A DNA stretch of 64,000 nt from CAIKMD01 sp963702925 (lineage in GTDB: Bacteria > Pseudomonadota > Alphaproteobacteria > ATCC43930 > CGMCC-115725). A program made the translations under genes and the position numbers. Below the pieces are notes generated by a model. The model saw only the letters and a list, made by a program, of their open reading frames with translations, was not told the DNA's origin and made no database searches. Positions 52,763 to 61,523 of this stretch are shown here, one piece after another. Numbering within the stretch: the first letter of the stretch is position 1; each line of letters begins with the position of its first letter. The stretch lies in the NCBI GenBank assembly GCA_963702925.1, contig OY969771.1, positions 2,666,001 through 2,730,000 on the forward strand, in the 5' to 3' direction.

Positions 52763-54442
52763 ATGAGCGACGGATCAGGCAACAACACGATCGTGCTGGG
52801 CGACGGCCCGCTCGGGCCCAACGCAACTGCGGACCGCGACGTCATGGTCACGATGAGCGACGGGGTGCGGATCGCCTGCGACGTCTTTCGTCCCAAGGCG
52901 CCGGGGAAGTATCCCGTTCTTTACGCGGTCGCGCCCTATATGAAGGACGCGGTTCACCTCTCGACCATGAAAGTGGCGCGCTACCGCGAGACCGGCCATA
53001 TCGCCAAATGGGTGGACCAAGGTTATGTCTATGTGCATGCCGATGCGCGCGGCTCGGGCAAATCCGATGGCCTTTACGTCCCCTTTTGCAAGGAAGAGCT
53101 GCGCGACCTTTACGAAATGATCGAGTGGTGCGCTGCTCAGCCCTGGTCGTCCGGCAAAGTCGGCATGTTCGGCGAGTCCTATTACAGCATGGTGCAGTGG
53201 GCGGCAGCTGCGCAGAACCCGCCGCATCTCACTTGTTGCGCGCCCTATGATGCGTGCGCCGATCTTTATCGCCAGTTCTGCTTCAAGGGCGGCATCCTCT
53301 ATATCGGATTTCAGAATCACTGGTATCCCAACGGGGTACGCAATCGCGCCTATCTCTGCTATCCGGAGCGGCCGCAGCGCGAAGACTACATGTCGCATGA
53401 TTTTCTCTTCGACCTGATGCGCCATCCGACTTTCGACGAATATTGGAAACCGCTGCGCTTCGATCTCTCGGCGATCAAGGTGCCGATCTTCTCGATCGGC
53501 AACTGGCGCAGTACGGTTACGCATCTTCTCGGCAACCTGCAGGGATTCATGCAGGCAGGGGGACCGAGGAAGCTTCTGGTCAATAGCGGCGATTCGCAAG
53601 AGCTGTTCCTTGACCCCGAGATCGAGGCGCAACTTCAGCGCTGGTTCGATTACTGGCTCAAGGGCATCGATAATGGCGTCATGGACGAGCCGCTGGTGCG
53701 CATCTATGTGCGCAATGGCGAAGGCTACCGCGACGAGCAAGAATGGCCGCTGAAGCGGGCCAAATCGCGCAATCTCTATCTCGCGCCGGGTCCGTCGGGC
53801 GCGGTCGAATCGCTGAACGACGGCAAGCTCTCTTGGGACGAGCCCGCGCGCGGCGTGAAGCCGACCAGCTATACTTATCCCGACCCCGCATGGAGCTTTC
53901 CCGGCATCGGCAGCTCGGTGCTGGGCAAGGCTGGGATGCCGCATACGACCCGCAAGATCGTCACCTTCACCAGCGAGCCGGTGAGCCAGGAGTTCGAGGT
54001 CACGGGACCGATCGCGCTCAATCTGTGGGCGTCGTCGAGCGCCAACGACACCCAGTTCCTGGTCAAGATACTGGATCAGCCGCCGCCGACGCCCGAGATG
54101 ACGGCCGCGATCAAGACACTCGATGTCGCGCCCCCGGCGCAGATGGTCACCGAGGGGTGGCTGCGCGCCACGCACCGCGCGCTCGATCCGGCACGTAGCA
54201 CGCCGCTCAGCCCCTATCACACCCACGAGCACCCCGAGCCGCTCGAGCCCGGGCGTATCTATCCTTTCCAAATCGAGATCTGGCCGACCTGTTGGGTGTT
54301 CAAGCCGGGACATCGCATCCGCCTCGAAATAACGGCCTTGGACCAGCGGGCGGATTTCTTTTTGGGTCATCTGCGTGCGACCGACAGTTTTTACCACGAC
54401 GCGGAACACCCGAGTCATCTGGTCTTGCCGGTGGTTTCATGA
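52763..54442 (+). CDS. CocE/NonD family serine hydrolase
   Basis: 559 aa from ATG 52763 (AAGGAAGG at 6-13 bases). X-Pro dipeptidyl-peptidase S15-like core: MVTMSDGVRIACDVFRP start, DARGSGKSDG, and the nucleophile in KVGMFGESYYSMVQW (Ser with Tyr; the usual Gly after SYx is Ser). A C-terminal jelly-roll domain from about 330 onward includes FEVTGPIALNLWASSSANDTQF and the end HPSHLVLPVV. Family members cleave esters or amides, for instance cocaine esterase or glutaryl-acylase types. No signal peptide. It is followed by an aromatic-acid-type porter 91 bases away. Confidence 0.88.
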   Translation: MSDGSGNNTIVLGDGPLGPNATADRDVMVTMSDGVRIACDVFRPKAPGKYPVLYAVAPYMKDAVHLSTMKVARYRETGHIAKWVDQGYVYVHADARGSGKSDGLYVPFCKEELRDLYEMIEWCAAQPWSSGKVGMFGESYYSMVQWAAAAQNPPHLTCCAPYDACADLYRQFCFKGGILYIGFQNHWYPNGVRNRAYLCYPERPQREDYMSHDFLFDLMRHPTFDEYWKPLRFDLSAIKVPIFSIGNWRSTVTHLLGNLQGFMQAGGPRKLLVNSGDSQELFLDPEIEAQLQRWFDYWLKGIDNGVMDEPLVRIYVRNGEGYRDEQEWPLKRAKSRNLYLAPGPSGAVESLNDGKLSWDEPARGVKPTSYTYPDPAWSFPGIGSSVLGKAGMPHTTRKIVTFTSEPVSQEFEVTGPIALNLWASSSANDTQFLVKILDQPPPTPEMTAAIKTLDVAPPAQMVTEGWLRATHRALDPARSTPLSPYHTHEHPEPLEPGRIYPFQIEIWPTCWVFKPGHRIRLEITALDQRADFFLGHLRATDSFYHDAEHPSHLVLPVVS

Positions 54443-54533
54443 CTGCGGCCGGCGGCGCGCGCAACAAGTTAGTCTTCACGAAAATCACGAGAACCCGATA
54501 GACCATTCGGTCTGAACGAGGAGATCCTTGTCC

Positions 54534-55901
54534 ATGGCTCAAGGAAGAACAATCGACGTTCATGCGGTCATCGAAGAGGCGCCGTTCGGCGCCTATCAGC
54601 TGATGATCGTGGCGCTTTCCGCCTTGGTTATCATGCTCGACGGCTATGACATTCTGGTGGTTTCCTTTGTCGCGCCGGTGATGTCAAAGGCGATGGGCGT
54701 CGATGTTGGTGCGTTCGGCATGGTTTTCAGCGTCGGCCTCGTCGGACTGATCATCGGGGCCCTGTTCGTCAGCCCGCTCGGCGATTTGTGGGGGCGCAAG
54801 GGCGTGATGCTGCTGTCGCTTCTCGTGTTCGGCGCCTTCACCCTGGTGCCGATCTACGATTACCAATACAGCCATCTGCTGGTTTATCGCGCCATCACCG
54901 GACTGGGCCTTTCCGCTGCGATCCCGACGGCGGTTGCCATTGCTTCGGAATACTCGCCGCAACGCTTTCGTGGGCTCCTGGTCAACATCGCTTTCAGCGC
55001 TTTCGGCATCGGCGGTGTCATCGGCGGCTTCGCGGCATCGCGACTGGTGCCGGTCTATGGCTGGCAGGCCGCCTTCTGGATTGGCGGCATTCCGGCGCTG
55101 GTTCTGATCTTCATTCTGATGTGGCTGTTGCCGGAATCGGCTGCGTTCATGGCTGCAGCCAACCGGAATTCCCTCGCCATCGCCCGTATCCTGCGGCGCA
55201 TCGATACGCGGCGTGAATTCTCCGCCGCCGACACTTACGTGACGACCGAAACCAAGGAGAAGAGGGGCGATGTCCGCAGTTTGTTTACATCGGGGCGCGC
55301 CCTCGGCACGCTTATCATATGGCTGGCGATTTTTTGCGGCCTGTTCAACTCCGGGCTCCTGGCCAACTGGCTCGCGGTGGTCATGAGTCGCAGCGGCATG
55401 TCGCTCGACCGCGCCATCCTGGCGCCGGTTGTCATGCAACTGGGCGGCGTTATCGGCACGATCTTTCTGGGCATGATCATGCGCCGCTTCGGGGCGCATT
55501 TGGTGGCGGTCTCGTTCTTTCTGGGGGCCTGCTTCACGGTGCTCATCGGCCAATTCACCGGCTCCGCTCCCTTGGCGTTCACCGCGGTGTTTCTGATGGG
55601 CATCTTCCTGGTCGGCGCCTATTTTTCCATGAATGCGATCATGGCGGCGTTTTATCCCGTCAGCATCCGTTCGACCGGAATCGGTTGGGGCCTTGGCATC
55701 GGGCGTACCGGTGGCGCGGTGGGGCCGCTGATTGGCGGGGCGATGATCACCGCACGATGGGATTTCGGCCTGATGTTTTTGGTCGTCGCGATTCCCGCTG
55801 TGGTCGCCACCATCGGGGTATGGATTCTTGCCGCGCGCTACGCGAATCTCGCTCACGGCACGGATGCGCACCAGAATACCGTCCGCGAGGTTACCCCTTG
55901 A
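54534..55901 (+). CDS. MFS transporter, aromatic acid:H+ symporter-like
   Basis: 455 aa from ATG 54534 (GAGGAG at 10 bases; TTG at 54528 possible). Helix 1 has LMIVALSALVIMLDGYDILV, the DGYD motif of AAHS porters, and the loop SPLGDLWGRKG and IPTAVAIASEYSPQRFRG fit. Twelve helices. It is likely to import an aromatic or heterocyclic acid. Located between the CocE-type hydrolase and a convergent molybdenum hydroxylase operon, so the group may handle one compound. Paralogue at 44132. Confidence 0.9.
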   Translation: MAQGRTIDVHAVIEEAPFGAYQLMIVALSALVIMLDGYDILVVSFVAPVMSKAMGVDVGAFGMVFSVGLVGLIIGALFVSPLGDLWGRKGVMLLSLLVFGAFTLVPIYDYQYSHLLVYRAITGLGLSAAIPTAVAIASEYSPQRFRGLLVNIAFSAFGIGGVIGGFAASRLVPVYGWQAAFWIGGIPALVLIFILMWLLPESAAFMAAANRNSLAIARILRRIDTRREFSAADTYVTTETKEKRGDVRSLFTSGRALGTLIIWLAIFCGLFNSGLLANWLAVVMSRSGMSLDRAILAPVVMQLGGVIGTIFLGMIMRRFGAHLVAVSFFLGACFTVLIGQFTGSAPLAFTAVFLMGIFLVGAYFSMNAIMAAFYPVSIRSTGIGWGLGIGRTGGAVGPLIGGAMITARWDFGLMFLVVAIPAVVATIGVWILAARYANLAHGTDAHQNTVREVTP

Positions 55902-55942
55902 CCCGAGCCTCCCTCGGCGTTCCGTTCGAGCGGACGAGGAAT

Positions 55943-56050
55943 CCTAGAACATGATCCGTTTCGGTAGAAACGGATCATGTTCTAGATCCCGTGATTTGGT
56001 CGCATTTTCTGCGGCGAAAAGCTGCACACTTCGCCGGAAAATGCTCTAGG
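55943..56050. repeat. Double-hairpin dispersed repeat, copy 1
   Basis: Two hairpins separated by a conserved spacer. Hairpin 1: 55944-55985, a 19-bp perfect stem starting CTAGAACATGATCCG with loop GGTA. Hairpin 2: 56002-56044, GCATTTTC plus CGGCGAA pairing with TTCGCCG plus GAAAATGC with a 2-base bulge. Spacer GATTTGGTC. Copy 2 at 59987-60088 shares the layout. It fills the whole gap between convergent genes and may act as terminator. Confidence 0.85.
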
Positions 56051-58319
56051 CCCGGGCCGCTTCCTCGATCAGCTTCAGCAGGCGGCGCGGCGACATCGGC
56101 AGCTCGCTGGGACAGACGCCGATTGCATTGCCGACCGCGATGGTGATGGCGGCGAGCGCCGGGGTCACCGGCACCTCGCCCACGCCGCGCAGCCCATAGG
56201 GATGCAACGGATTGGGCACCTCGACGATCACCGGCTCGATCATCGGCACGTCCGACGCCACCGGTACGCGATAGTCGAGGAAGCTCGGGTTCTGCAGCCT
56301 TCCATCCGCGCCATAGATATATTCCTCGTTGAGCGCCCAGCCGATCCCTTGCACGGCACCGCCCTGGAGTTGGCCCTCCACCTGGCGCGGATGAATCGAC
56401 TTGCCGGCATCCTGCACCACCGTGTAGCGCACCACCTTGGGCACGCCGAGCTCCTTGTCCACTTCGACATCGACGATGTGAACCCCGAAGCCGGGTCCGG
56501 CGCCGGTAACGGTCAGCTCCGCGTGACCGGCGATGCCGCCACCCGTGGCGCCCGCCTGCCGCGCGATGTCGGCCACCGACAAGGGTTTGAACTCGCCGAC
56601 ATTCGAGCTTGCCGGCCGGCAATAACCGTCCTCGAAGATCACGCCGTCCTCGGGCACGTTCCATATCTTCGCGGCACGCTTGCACATCTCCTTGATCGCC
56701 CGACGCGCCGATTCGATCACTACCATCCCGGAGGAGAAGGTGACGCGGCTGCCGACCGCGGGCATGTTGAAGCCTTGCCCGGCCGTGTCGGAGAAATTGG
56801 CCCGCACCTTGTCGAGCGGCACGCCCAATTCCTCGGCGACCATCATCGCAAGCCCGATGCGCGAGCCCGCGACGTCCAAGGTCCCCAGCATGACGGTTAC
56901 CGATCCGTCCGGCGCGATATTGAGCGAAGCGGTGGTTTCGCCGCCGATGTTGAACCAGCATCCGGCCGCGACGCCGCGTCCCTGGTTGGGACCAAGCGGC
57001 GCGCGATAATGCGCGGAATTCTTCGCGGCTTCGAGGCACTCCACCATGCCGATCGGCCCGAATTTGGTGCCGAAGATCGTGGAATCGCCTTCGCGCGCAG
57101 CGTTCTTCAGCCGCAGCTCGATCGGATCCATGCCGAGCTTCTTGGCCAGCTTATCGACCGCGCACTCCATCGTCAGGATCGAGGGCGGCACGCCGGGCGC
57201 GCGATAAGGCGTCACCTTGGGCCGGTTGGAGACCACCTCGTGGCAGACCGCCTTGGCATTCGCCAACGCATAACGCGAGAACACGGTGCGCGGCCCTTCG
57301 TTGAGAAGCGTTGCGCCGAAAGCGCCGGTCTGGAACACCTGGCTTGCCTCGGCAGCCGTGAACCTTCCGTCCTTGGTCGCGCCCAGCTTCACCCGCGAGG
57401 CGGTGGCCGCGGCCGGACCGGTCCCGCGAAAAACCTCCGCGCGCGTAAGGGCGATCTTCACCGGCCGGTTGGTCTTGCGCGAAAGCAGGGCTGCGATCGG
57501 CTCGACATAGACGCTGGTCTTGCCGCCGAAGCCGCCGCCGAACTCGGAAGGAGTCACGCGCACCTTGGCCGAATCCATCTTGAGCAGCAGCGCAACAAGT
57601 GCGCGCACCACGAAATGCCCTTGGGTGCAGCACCACAGCTCGAGCTGCCCGTCTTCGGAGTAGCTGGCGACGCAGGCTTGCGGCTCGAGATAGCCCTGAT
57701 GCACGGCGGCGGTGCGGAATTCGTGTTCGACGACGATGTCGGCCGCGGCGAAGCCGGCCGCGACGTCGCCGATGGCATAAGCGTGGCGCTCGGTCACGTT
57801 GGTCTGCTTCTCGGCGGCATCGGCCACGCCCTTGCTGCGCAGATGCGGGTGCAGGATGGGCGCGTCGGCGTCCATCGCCGCGCTCGCATCGACGACATGC
57901 GGCAGCACTTCGTAGTCGACGCGGATCAGCTTCAGCGCCTTGCGGGCGATGGTTTCGCTGGTTGCCGCCACCGCCGCCACGGCATGGCCGTCATAGAGCA
58001 CTTTCTCGCGCGCCATCGCGTTGCGCGACATGTCGCCGGGCGGCGAACCCGCGGGGTAGGGCGGAAAATCGTCGCGCGTCAGCACGGCCTTGACGCCGGG
58101 CAGCGCCAAGGCCGCGGCGGCGTCGATCGAACGGATGATCGCATGCGCGTGCGGGCTGCGCAGAATTTTGCCCACCAGCATCCCGGGCATGATGCGGTCG
58201 GCGCCGAACTTGGCGCGGCCCGTCACCTTGTCCATGCCATCGTGCTTGACCGGATTGGTGCCGATAATCTTGAGCTTGCGTTCGGGGTCGTAGCCGCTCT
58301 GTTCGAGAACCGTCGGCAT
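56046..58319 (-). CDS. Molybdenum hydroxylase large subunit (xanthine dehydrogenase family, CoxL/HcrA-like)
   Basis: 757 aa from ATG 58319. The molybdopterin-cytosine or guanine dinucleotide-binding domains show VTGRAKFGADRIMPGMLVGK, SEFGGGFGGKTSVYVEPIAA near 260 and TPYRAPGVPPSILTMECAVD near 365. The closing block is HPYGLRGVGEVPVTPALAAI, with the catalytic Glu in GVGE near 725. It has no Tat signal and no CO-dehydrogenase VAYRCSF loop, so it is not a true CO dehydrogenase. It hydroxylates an aromatic or N-heterocyclic substrate with water as oxygen source. It forms a heterotrimer with the two upstream subunits. The stop lies inside the edge of repeat copy 1. Confidence 0.9.
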   Translation of the reverse strand: MPTVLEQSGYDPERKLKIIGTNPVKHDGMDKVTGRAKFGADRIMPGMLVGKILRSPHAHAIIRSIDAAAALALPGVKAVLTRDDFPPYPAGSPPGDMSRNAMAREKVLYDGHAVAAVAATSETIARKALKLIRVDYEVLPHVVDASAAMDADAPILHPHLRSKGVADAAEKQTNVTERHAYAIGDVAAGFAAADIVVEHEFRTAAVHQGYLEPQACVASYSEDGQLELWCCTQGHFVVRALVALLLKMDSAKVRVTPSEFGGGFGGKTSVYVEPIAALLSRKTNRPVKIALTRAEVFRGTGPAAATASRVKLGATKDGRFTAAEASQVFQTGAFGATLLNEGPRTVFSRYALANAKAVCHEVVSNRPKVTPYRAPGVPPSILTMECAVDKLAKKLGMDPIELRLKNAAREGDSTIFGTKFGPIGMVECLEAAKNSAHYRAPLGPNQGRGVAAGCWFNIGGETTASLNIAPDGSVTVMLGTLDVAGSRIGLAMMVAEELGVPLDKVRANFSDTAGQGFNMPAVGSRVTFSSGMVVIESARRAIKEMCKRAAKIWNVPEDGVIFEDGYCRPASSNVGEFKPLSVADIARQAGATGGGIAGHAELTVTGAGPGFGVHIVDVEVDKELGVPKVVRYTVVQDAGKSIHPRQVEGQLQGGAVQGIGWALNEEYIYGADGRLQNPSFLDYRVPVASDVPMIEPVIVEVPNPLHPYGLRGVGEVPVTPALAAITIAVGNAIGVCPSELPMSPRRLLKLIEEAARA

Positions 58320-58321
58320 GA

Positions 58322-58801
58322 TCACGCCCCTCTCATTTCTTTGGCCGCCGCCTGCACGGAGCGGACGATCTTGTCATAGCCGGTACAGCGGCAGAGATTG
58401 CCCGACAGCCAGAAGCGGATCTCCGATTCCGTCGGGTCCGGGTTGCGCTCGAGCAACGCCCGCGCGGCGATCAACATGCCGGGCGTGCAGAATCCGCACT
58501 GCGAGCCGTTCTGTTCGAGAAAATGCCGCTGCAGCGGATGCAGCGTTTCGCCTTTGGCCATTCCCTCGATCGTCGCGATGGTCTTGCCCGCGACCTCGGG
58601 CGCCAGCACGAGGCAGGCATTCACCATCCTGCCGTCGAGGATCACGCTGCACGCTCCGCAATCGCCGGTGCCGCAACCGTGCTTCGTGCCGGTCAGTCCG
58701 AGCTCATTGCGCAGCACATCGAGCAGCGTCTGCTGCGGCTCGCACAGAAATTCGCATTCGTCGCCGTTGATGGTGGTGGTGACGTGAATCTTCTTGCTCA
58801 T
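58322..58801 (-). CDS. Molybdenum hydroxylase [2Fe-2S] subunit (CoxS/HcrC-like)
   Basis: 159 aa. Plant-type cluster motif KHGCGTGDCGACSVILDG with C-x4-C-x2-C near 43-51 and a fourth Cys near 63. The second cluster is QCGFCTPGMLIAARALLE and GNLCRCTGYDKIV near 102-140. All eight cysteines are present. It passes electrons from the molybdenum site to FAD. The start shares TAATG with the end of the FAD gene and 2 bases separate it from the large-subunit ATG, so translation is coupled. Confidence 0.95.
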   Translation of the reverse strand: MSKKIHVTTTINGDECEFLCEPQQTLLDVLRNELGLTGTKHGCGTGDCGACSVILDGRMVNACLVLAPEVAGKTIATIEGMAKGETLHPLQRHFLEQNGSQCGFCTPGMLIAARALLERNPDPTESEIRFWLSGNLCRCTGYDKIVRSVQAAAKEMRGA

Positions 58802-59670
58802 TATTTCGTCCTCGCGCGTTCATAGGCCTGGCGGGCGACACGCACCGCCGTCACTCCCGCCGCTTTGGTGCGGTATTCGATGGTGCCGCGTTTGTCGTCG
58901 ATGGGGCGGCAGGCGCCGCGCGCCGCCGCGGCCAGCTTGGTCAGCGCCGCTTCCTCAAGCCGAGTGCCGATCAGCGCGCGTGCCGCTTCGTCCACTAGCA
59001 ACGCCGTCGGCGCCACCGCGCCCAAGGCGACCCGCGCCGCCGTGCAGACGCCGTTTGCGTCGAGCGTCAGGTTCACGCCGACGCCCACGATCGCGATGTC
59101 CATTTCGCTGCGCGGGGTGACGCGCTGATAGGCGTCGCCCGAGCGCGGCGGCCGTGCCGGAAAAATCAACGCCGCAACCACCTCGCCCTTGCTTAGCGAT
59201 GTCCGGCCCGGCGCGGTGGCAATCTTTTCCACGGGCAACTCGCGCACCCCGCCCGGGCCGACGATGCGGGCGACGGCGCCGGCCGCGATCAATGCCGGCA
59301 CACTGTCCGCCGCGGGCGACGCGTTGCACAGATTGCCGCCGAGCGTGGCACGGCCTTTCACCTGGTACGACCCGATCAGCGCGGCCCCTTCGATCACGCC
59401 GGGCCAGGCGCGACAGAAATCGGCATGCTCCAGCAGTTCCATCACGCTCACCGCCGCGCCGACCTCGAAGCCGCCTGCGGTGACGGCGATGCGCCGCATT
59501 TCCGGAATCTTCTTGATGTCGACCAGAAGCTCCGGCTCGACCGTCTCGGTTTCCATCTGGACGATGACATCGGTCCCGCCGGCCAAAACGCGGGTCGCGC
59601 CCCTTGCTTGGGCGAGCAGCGCGACCGCTGCCGCAAGCGTCTCCGGAGCTTCGTATCTAAGCTCTGCCAT
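58801..59670 (-). CDS. Molybdenum hydroxylase FAD subunit (CoxM/HcrB-like)
   Basis: 289 aa from ATG 59670, preceded by AGGAG at 6-10 bases; the longer open frame to 59853 is Arg-rich and rejected. FAD-binding motifs VLAGGTDVIVQM near 30-41 and GRATLGGNLCNASPAADSVPALI near 105 are intact. C-terminal CO-dehydrogenase-flavoprotein domain follows. It transfers electrons to an acceptor. It is the first gene of the FAD-FeS-Mo operon (order B-C-A), with an FNR-like box about 200 bases upstream. Confidence 0.93.
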   Translation of the reverse strand: MAELRYEAPETLAAAVALLAQARGATRVLAGGTDVIVQMETETVEPELLVDIKKIPEMRRIAVTAGGFEVGAAVSVMELLEHADFCRAWPGVIEGAALIGSYQVKGRATLGGNLCNASPAADSVPALIAAGAVARIVGPGGVRELPVEKIATAPGRTSLSKGEVVAALIFPARPPRSGDAYQRVTPRSEMDIAIVGVGVNLTLDANGVCTAARVALGAVAPTALLVDEAARALIGTRLEEAALTKLAAAARGACRPIDDKRGTIEYRTKAAGVTAVRVARQAYERARTK

Positions 59671-59879
59671 GATTTGCTCCTGATCCCTGATGGCCGCTGG
59701 TTGCGCGGGAAATTTCCGTCGGTCTTGTGTGCGTGGTCGACTGCGAACGGTTTGCGTTCTCTCGAAACAAGGCGGCCCCCGATGATTGCTCGGAACAACG
59801 CAACGCCGGTCGCGCGGAAGCGAGCATCGTTTTCTTGCCAATTCGTCATTCAAGAGTAAGGCGGCAGGTCGCCCCGGCC

Positions 59880-59893
59880 TTGATCTAGGTCAA
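59880..59893. promoter_or_regulatory. FNR/FixK-like box
   Basis: TTGAT-CTAG-GTCAA fits the FixK-type consensus TTGA-N6-TCAA. It lies about 210 bases upstream of the FAD-subunit ATG on the minus strand. The spacing to the gene is rather long, so a leader or another promoter must lie between. Confidence 0.6.
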
Positions 59894-59986
59894 GCCGGCG
59901 GACACCCTTTCACGGGGTGAATCGATGCTGCGCTGCATCACAAAGCGCGTGGCGAGGCCGCGCCGAGAGACCCGAGTAATGCGCGC

Positions 59987-60088
59987 GCTAGAGCATCGTC
60001 CGTTTCGATCGAAACGGACGATGCTCTAGCTTCTTTGATTTGGTCGCATTTTCTGCGGCGAACCGCTGCACACTTCGCCTGAAAATGC
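59987..60088. repeat. Double-hairpin dispersed repeat, copy 2
   Basis: Hairpin 1 at 59987-60030 is a 44-base perfect palindrome beginning GCTAGAGCATCGTCCGTTTC. Hairpin 2 at 60046-60088 repeats the GCATTTTC...GAAAATGC unit of copy 1. Between them the spacer has GATTTGGTC as in copy 1. In hairpin 1 both arms differ from copy 1 at matched positions (AACATGATC versus AGCATCGTC), so pairing is kept by paired changes. Confidence 0.85.
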
Positions 60089-60098
60089 GCGCGTTGCG

Positions 60099-61394
60099 TC
60101 AGCGCATCTTCAGGATAATGACCCGGTCGCTGCTCGGGTCGGTGACCGGACGCAGCGCTTTCACCTGATCGGCCGTCACCAGCGCGGCGCCATTGCCCCA
60201 TCCGCCGCGCACGAAGCTCAGCACGCTGGCGATCTCGTCATCGGTAAGCTGCACGCGGTATTGCGGCATGCGATAGGCGTCGGGCGTGCCCTTCACCACC
60301 AGCGGTTCGGCCCCGTTGAGCACGAGATTGATCAGCGAGGATGCGTTGCTGTCGAGCACGACGGCATTGCCGGCGAGCGGTGGCAGGTACGGGCTCTGGC
60401 CCTTGCCGTCGACGCCGTGGCACGACGCGCAATAGCCGAGGTAGAGCGCGCCGCCCGCCTGTTGCGGCTTGCCCTCCATGAGCGCCGTCGTCGTGGCCTC
60501 GTCATAGGCGAAAGCGGTCTGTTGCGCGCTCGCCGGCAGCGATTTCAGATAGGCGGCCATCGCGTTCACGTCGTCGTCGCTCATATAGGGCGTGCTGTTG
60601 TTGACGACGTCGAGCATCGAGCCGAAAGCCGTGCCTTTGCCGTTGTGGCCGGTCTTGAGGAAGGTGGCGAGCTCGTCCTGCGACCAGGCGCCGAGCCCGG
60701 TGCGCGCATCGCCGCGCAGATTGGGCGCCGACCAGGCGTCGAGCTCCGCGCCTTGGAGATAATTGCCGCTGCTGTCGTCGAGCGCTTTTTCCTGAAAGGC
60801 CCAGCCGCGCGGCGTATGGCAGGCACCGCAATGGCCCAGCCCCTCGACCAGATAGGCGCCGCGATTCCAGGCGTCGTCGTGGTCCGGCTTCGCGACATAG
60901 GCGCCGCGCTTCGCGAACACCGCGTCCCAGATTGCGAGCGGCCAGCGGAAGTTCAGATAGCTGCGAATTTCGCTGGGCTGATTCGCCTGTTTGACCGGCG
61001 TCACCGCCTTCATGAAGAAATCATAGAGCGCGCGGAGATCGTCGTCGGTGATCTTGGCGTAAGAGGGATAGGGCATGGCGGGATAGATCCGGTGCCCGTC
61101 CTTGGCGACGCCCGCGCGCACGGCGCGGTCGAAATCCTCGAAACTGTAGCTGCCGATGCCGGTTTCCGGATCGGGCGTGATGTTGGTCGAATAGATTGCG
61201 CCCAGTGGCGTTCCCATTTTGAGGCCGCCGGCAAAGGGCTTGCCGCCGGGCACGGAATGGCACGCGATGCAATCGCCGGCGCGGGCCAGGTATTCGCCTT
61301 TATCGGCGGGCGCCGCGGCTTGCTGCGCCTGCGCGAGCGGCCCGGCGCCGAGGACAAAGAGAAACGCGGCGGCAAGAATTTTCATCCGGTTCAT
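60099..61394 (-). CDS. Tri-haem cytochrome c subunit of a dehydrogenase
   Basis: 431 aa from ATG 61394 (signal peptide MNRMKILAAAFLFVLGAGPL, cut at AQA). Three CxxCH sites: CIACH near 42, CGACH near 190 and CASCH near 322, spaced as in the cytochrome subunits of membrane alcohol, aldehyde and gluconate dehydrogenases. Distal Met ligands are likely in TPDAYRMPQY and similar blocks. It should take electrons from the IorB-like enzyme encoded 129 bases upstream and pass them to quinone or an oxidase from the periplasm. A decayed copy of its last 42 codons lies at 47373. Confidence 0.92.
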   Translation of the reverse strand: MNRMKILAAAFLFVLGAGPLAQAQQAAAPADKGEYLARAGDCIACHSVPGGKPFAGGLKMGTPLGAIYSTNITPDPETGIGSYSFEDFDRAVRAGVAKDGHRIYPAMPYPSYAKITDDDLRALYDFFMKAVTPVKQANQPSEIRSYLNFRWPLAIWDAVFAKRGAYVAKPDHDDAWNRGAYLVEGLGHCGACHTPRGWAFQEKALDDSSGNYLQGAELDAWSAPNLRGDARTGLGAWSQDELATFLKTGHNGKGTAFGSMLDVVNNSTPYMSDDDVNAMAAYLKSLPASAQQTAFAYDEATTTALMEGKPQQAGGALYLGYCASCHGVDGKGQSPYLPPLAGNAVVLDSNASSLINLVLNGAEPLVVKGTPDAYRMPQYRVQLTDDEIASVLSFVRGGWGNGAALVTADQVKALRPVTDPSSDRVIILKMR

Positions 61395-61523
61395 GCAATC
61401 CGCTCGCTGGTTTTGTGGAGAGACGTTGGAAAAATTGGTGTTGGGCGTTCTGACGAAGGCCGGCAGGCGAACGGAGCCATCGCCTTCCTGGCGATGGCTC
61501 CGCGCTTTCAAGCCGGCATCAGA

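Larger units (their letters stand above)
59671..60098. other. Regulatory gap between two molybdenum hydroxylase loci
   Basis: 428 bases holding an FNR-like box (59880-59893), a short hairpin CACCC/GGGTG near 59900-59922, and repeat copy 2 (59987-60088) ending 10 bases from the cytochrome stop. No coding signal. Confidence 0.6.

Noticed and set aside
56046..59670. Carbon monoxide dehydrogenase (coxMSL)
   Set aside because: Subunit layout is similar, but the CO-dehydrogenase-specific active-site loop with Cys was not found; general molybdenum hydroxylase is the safe call.
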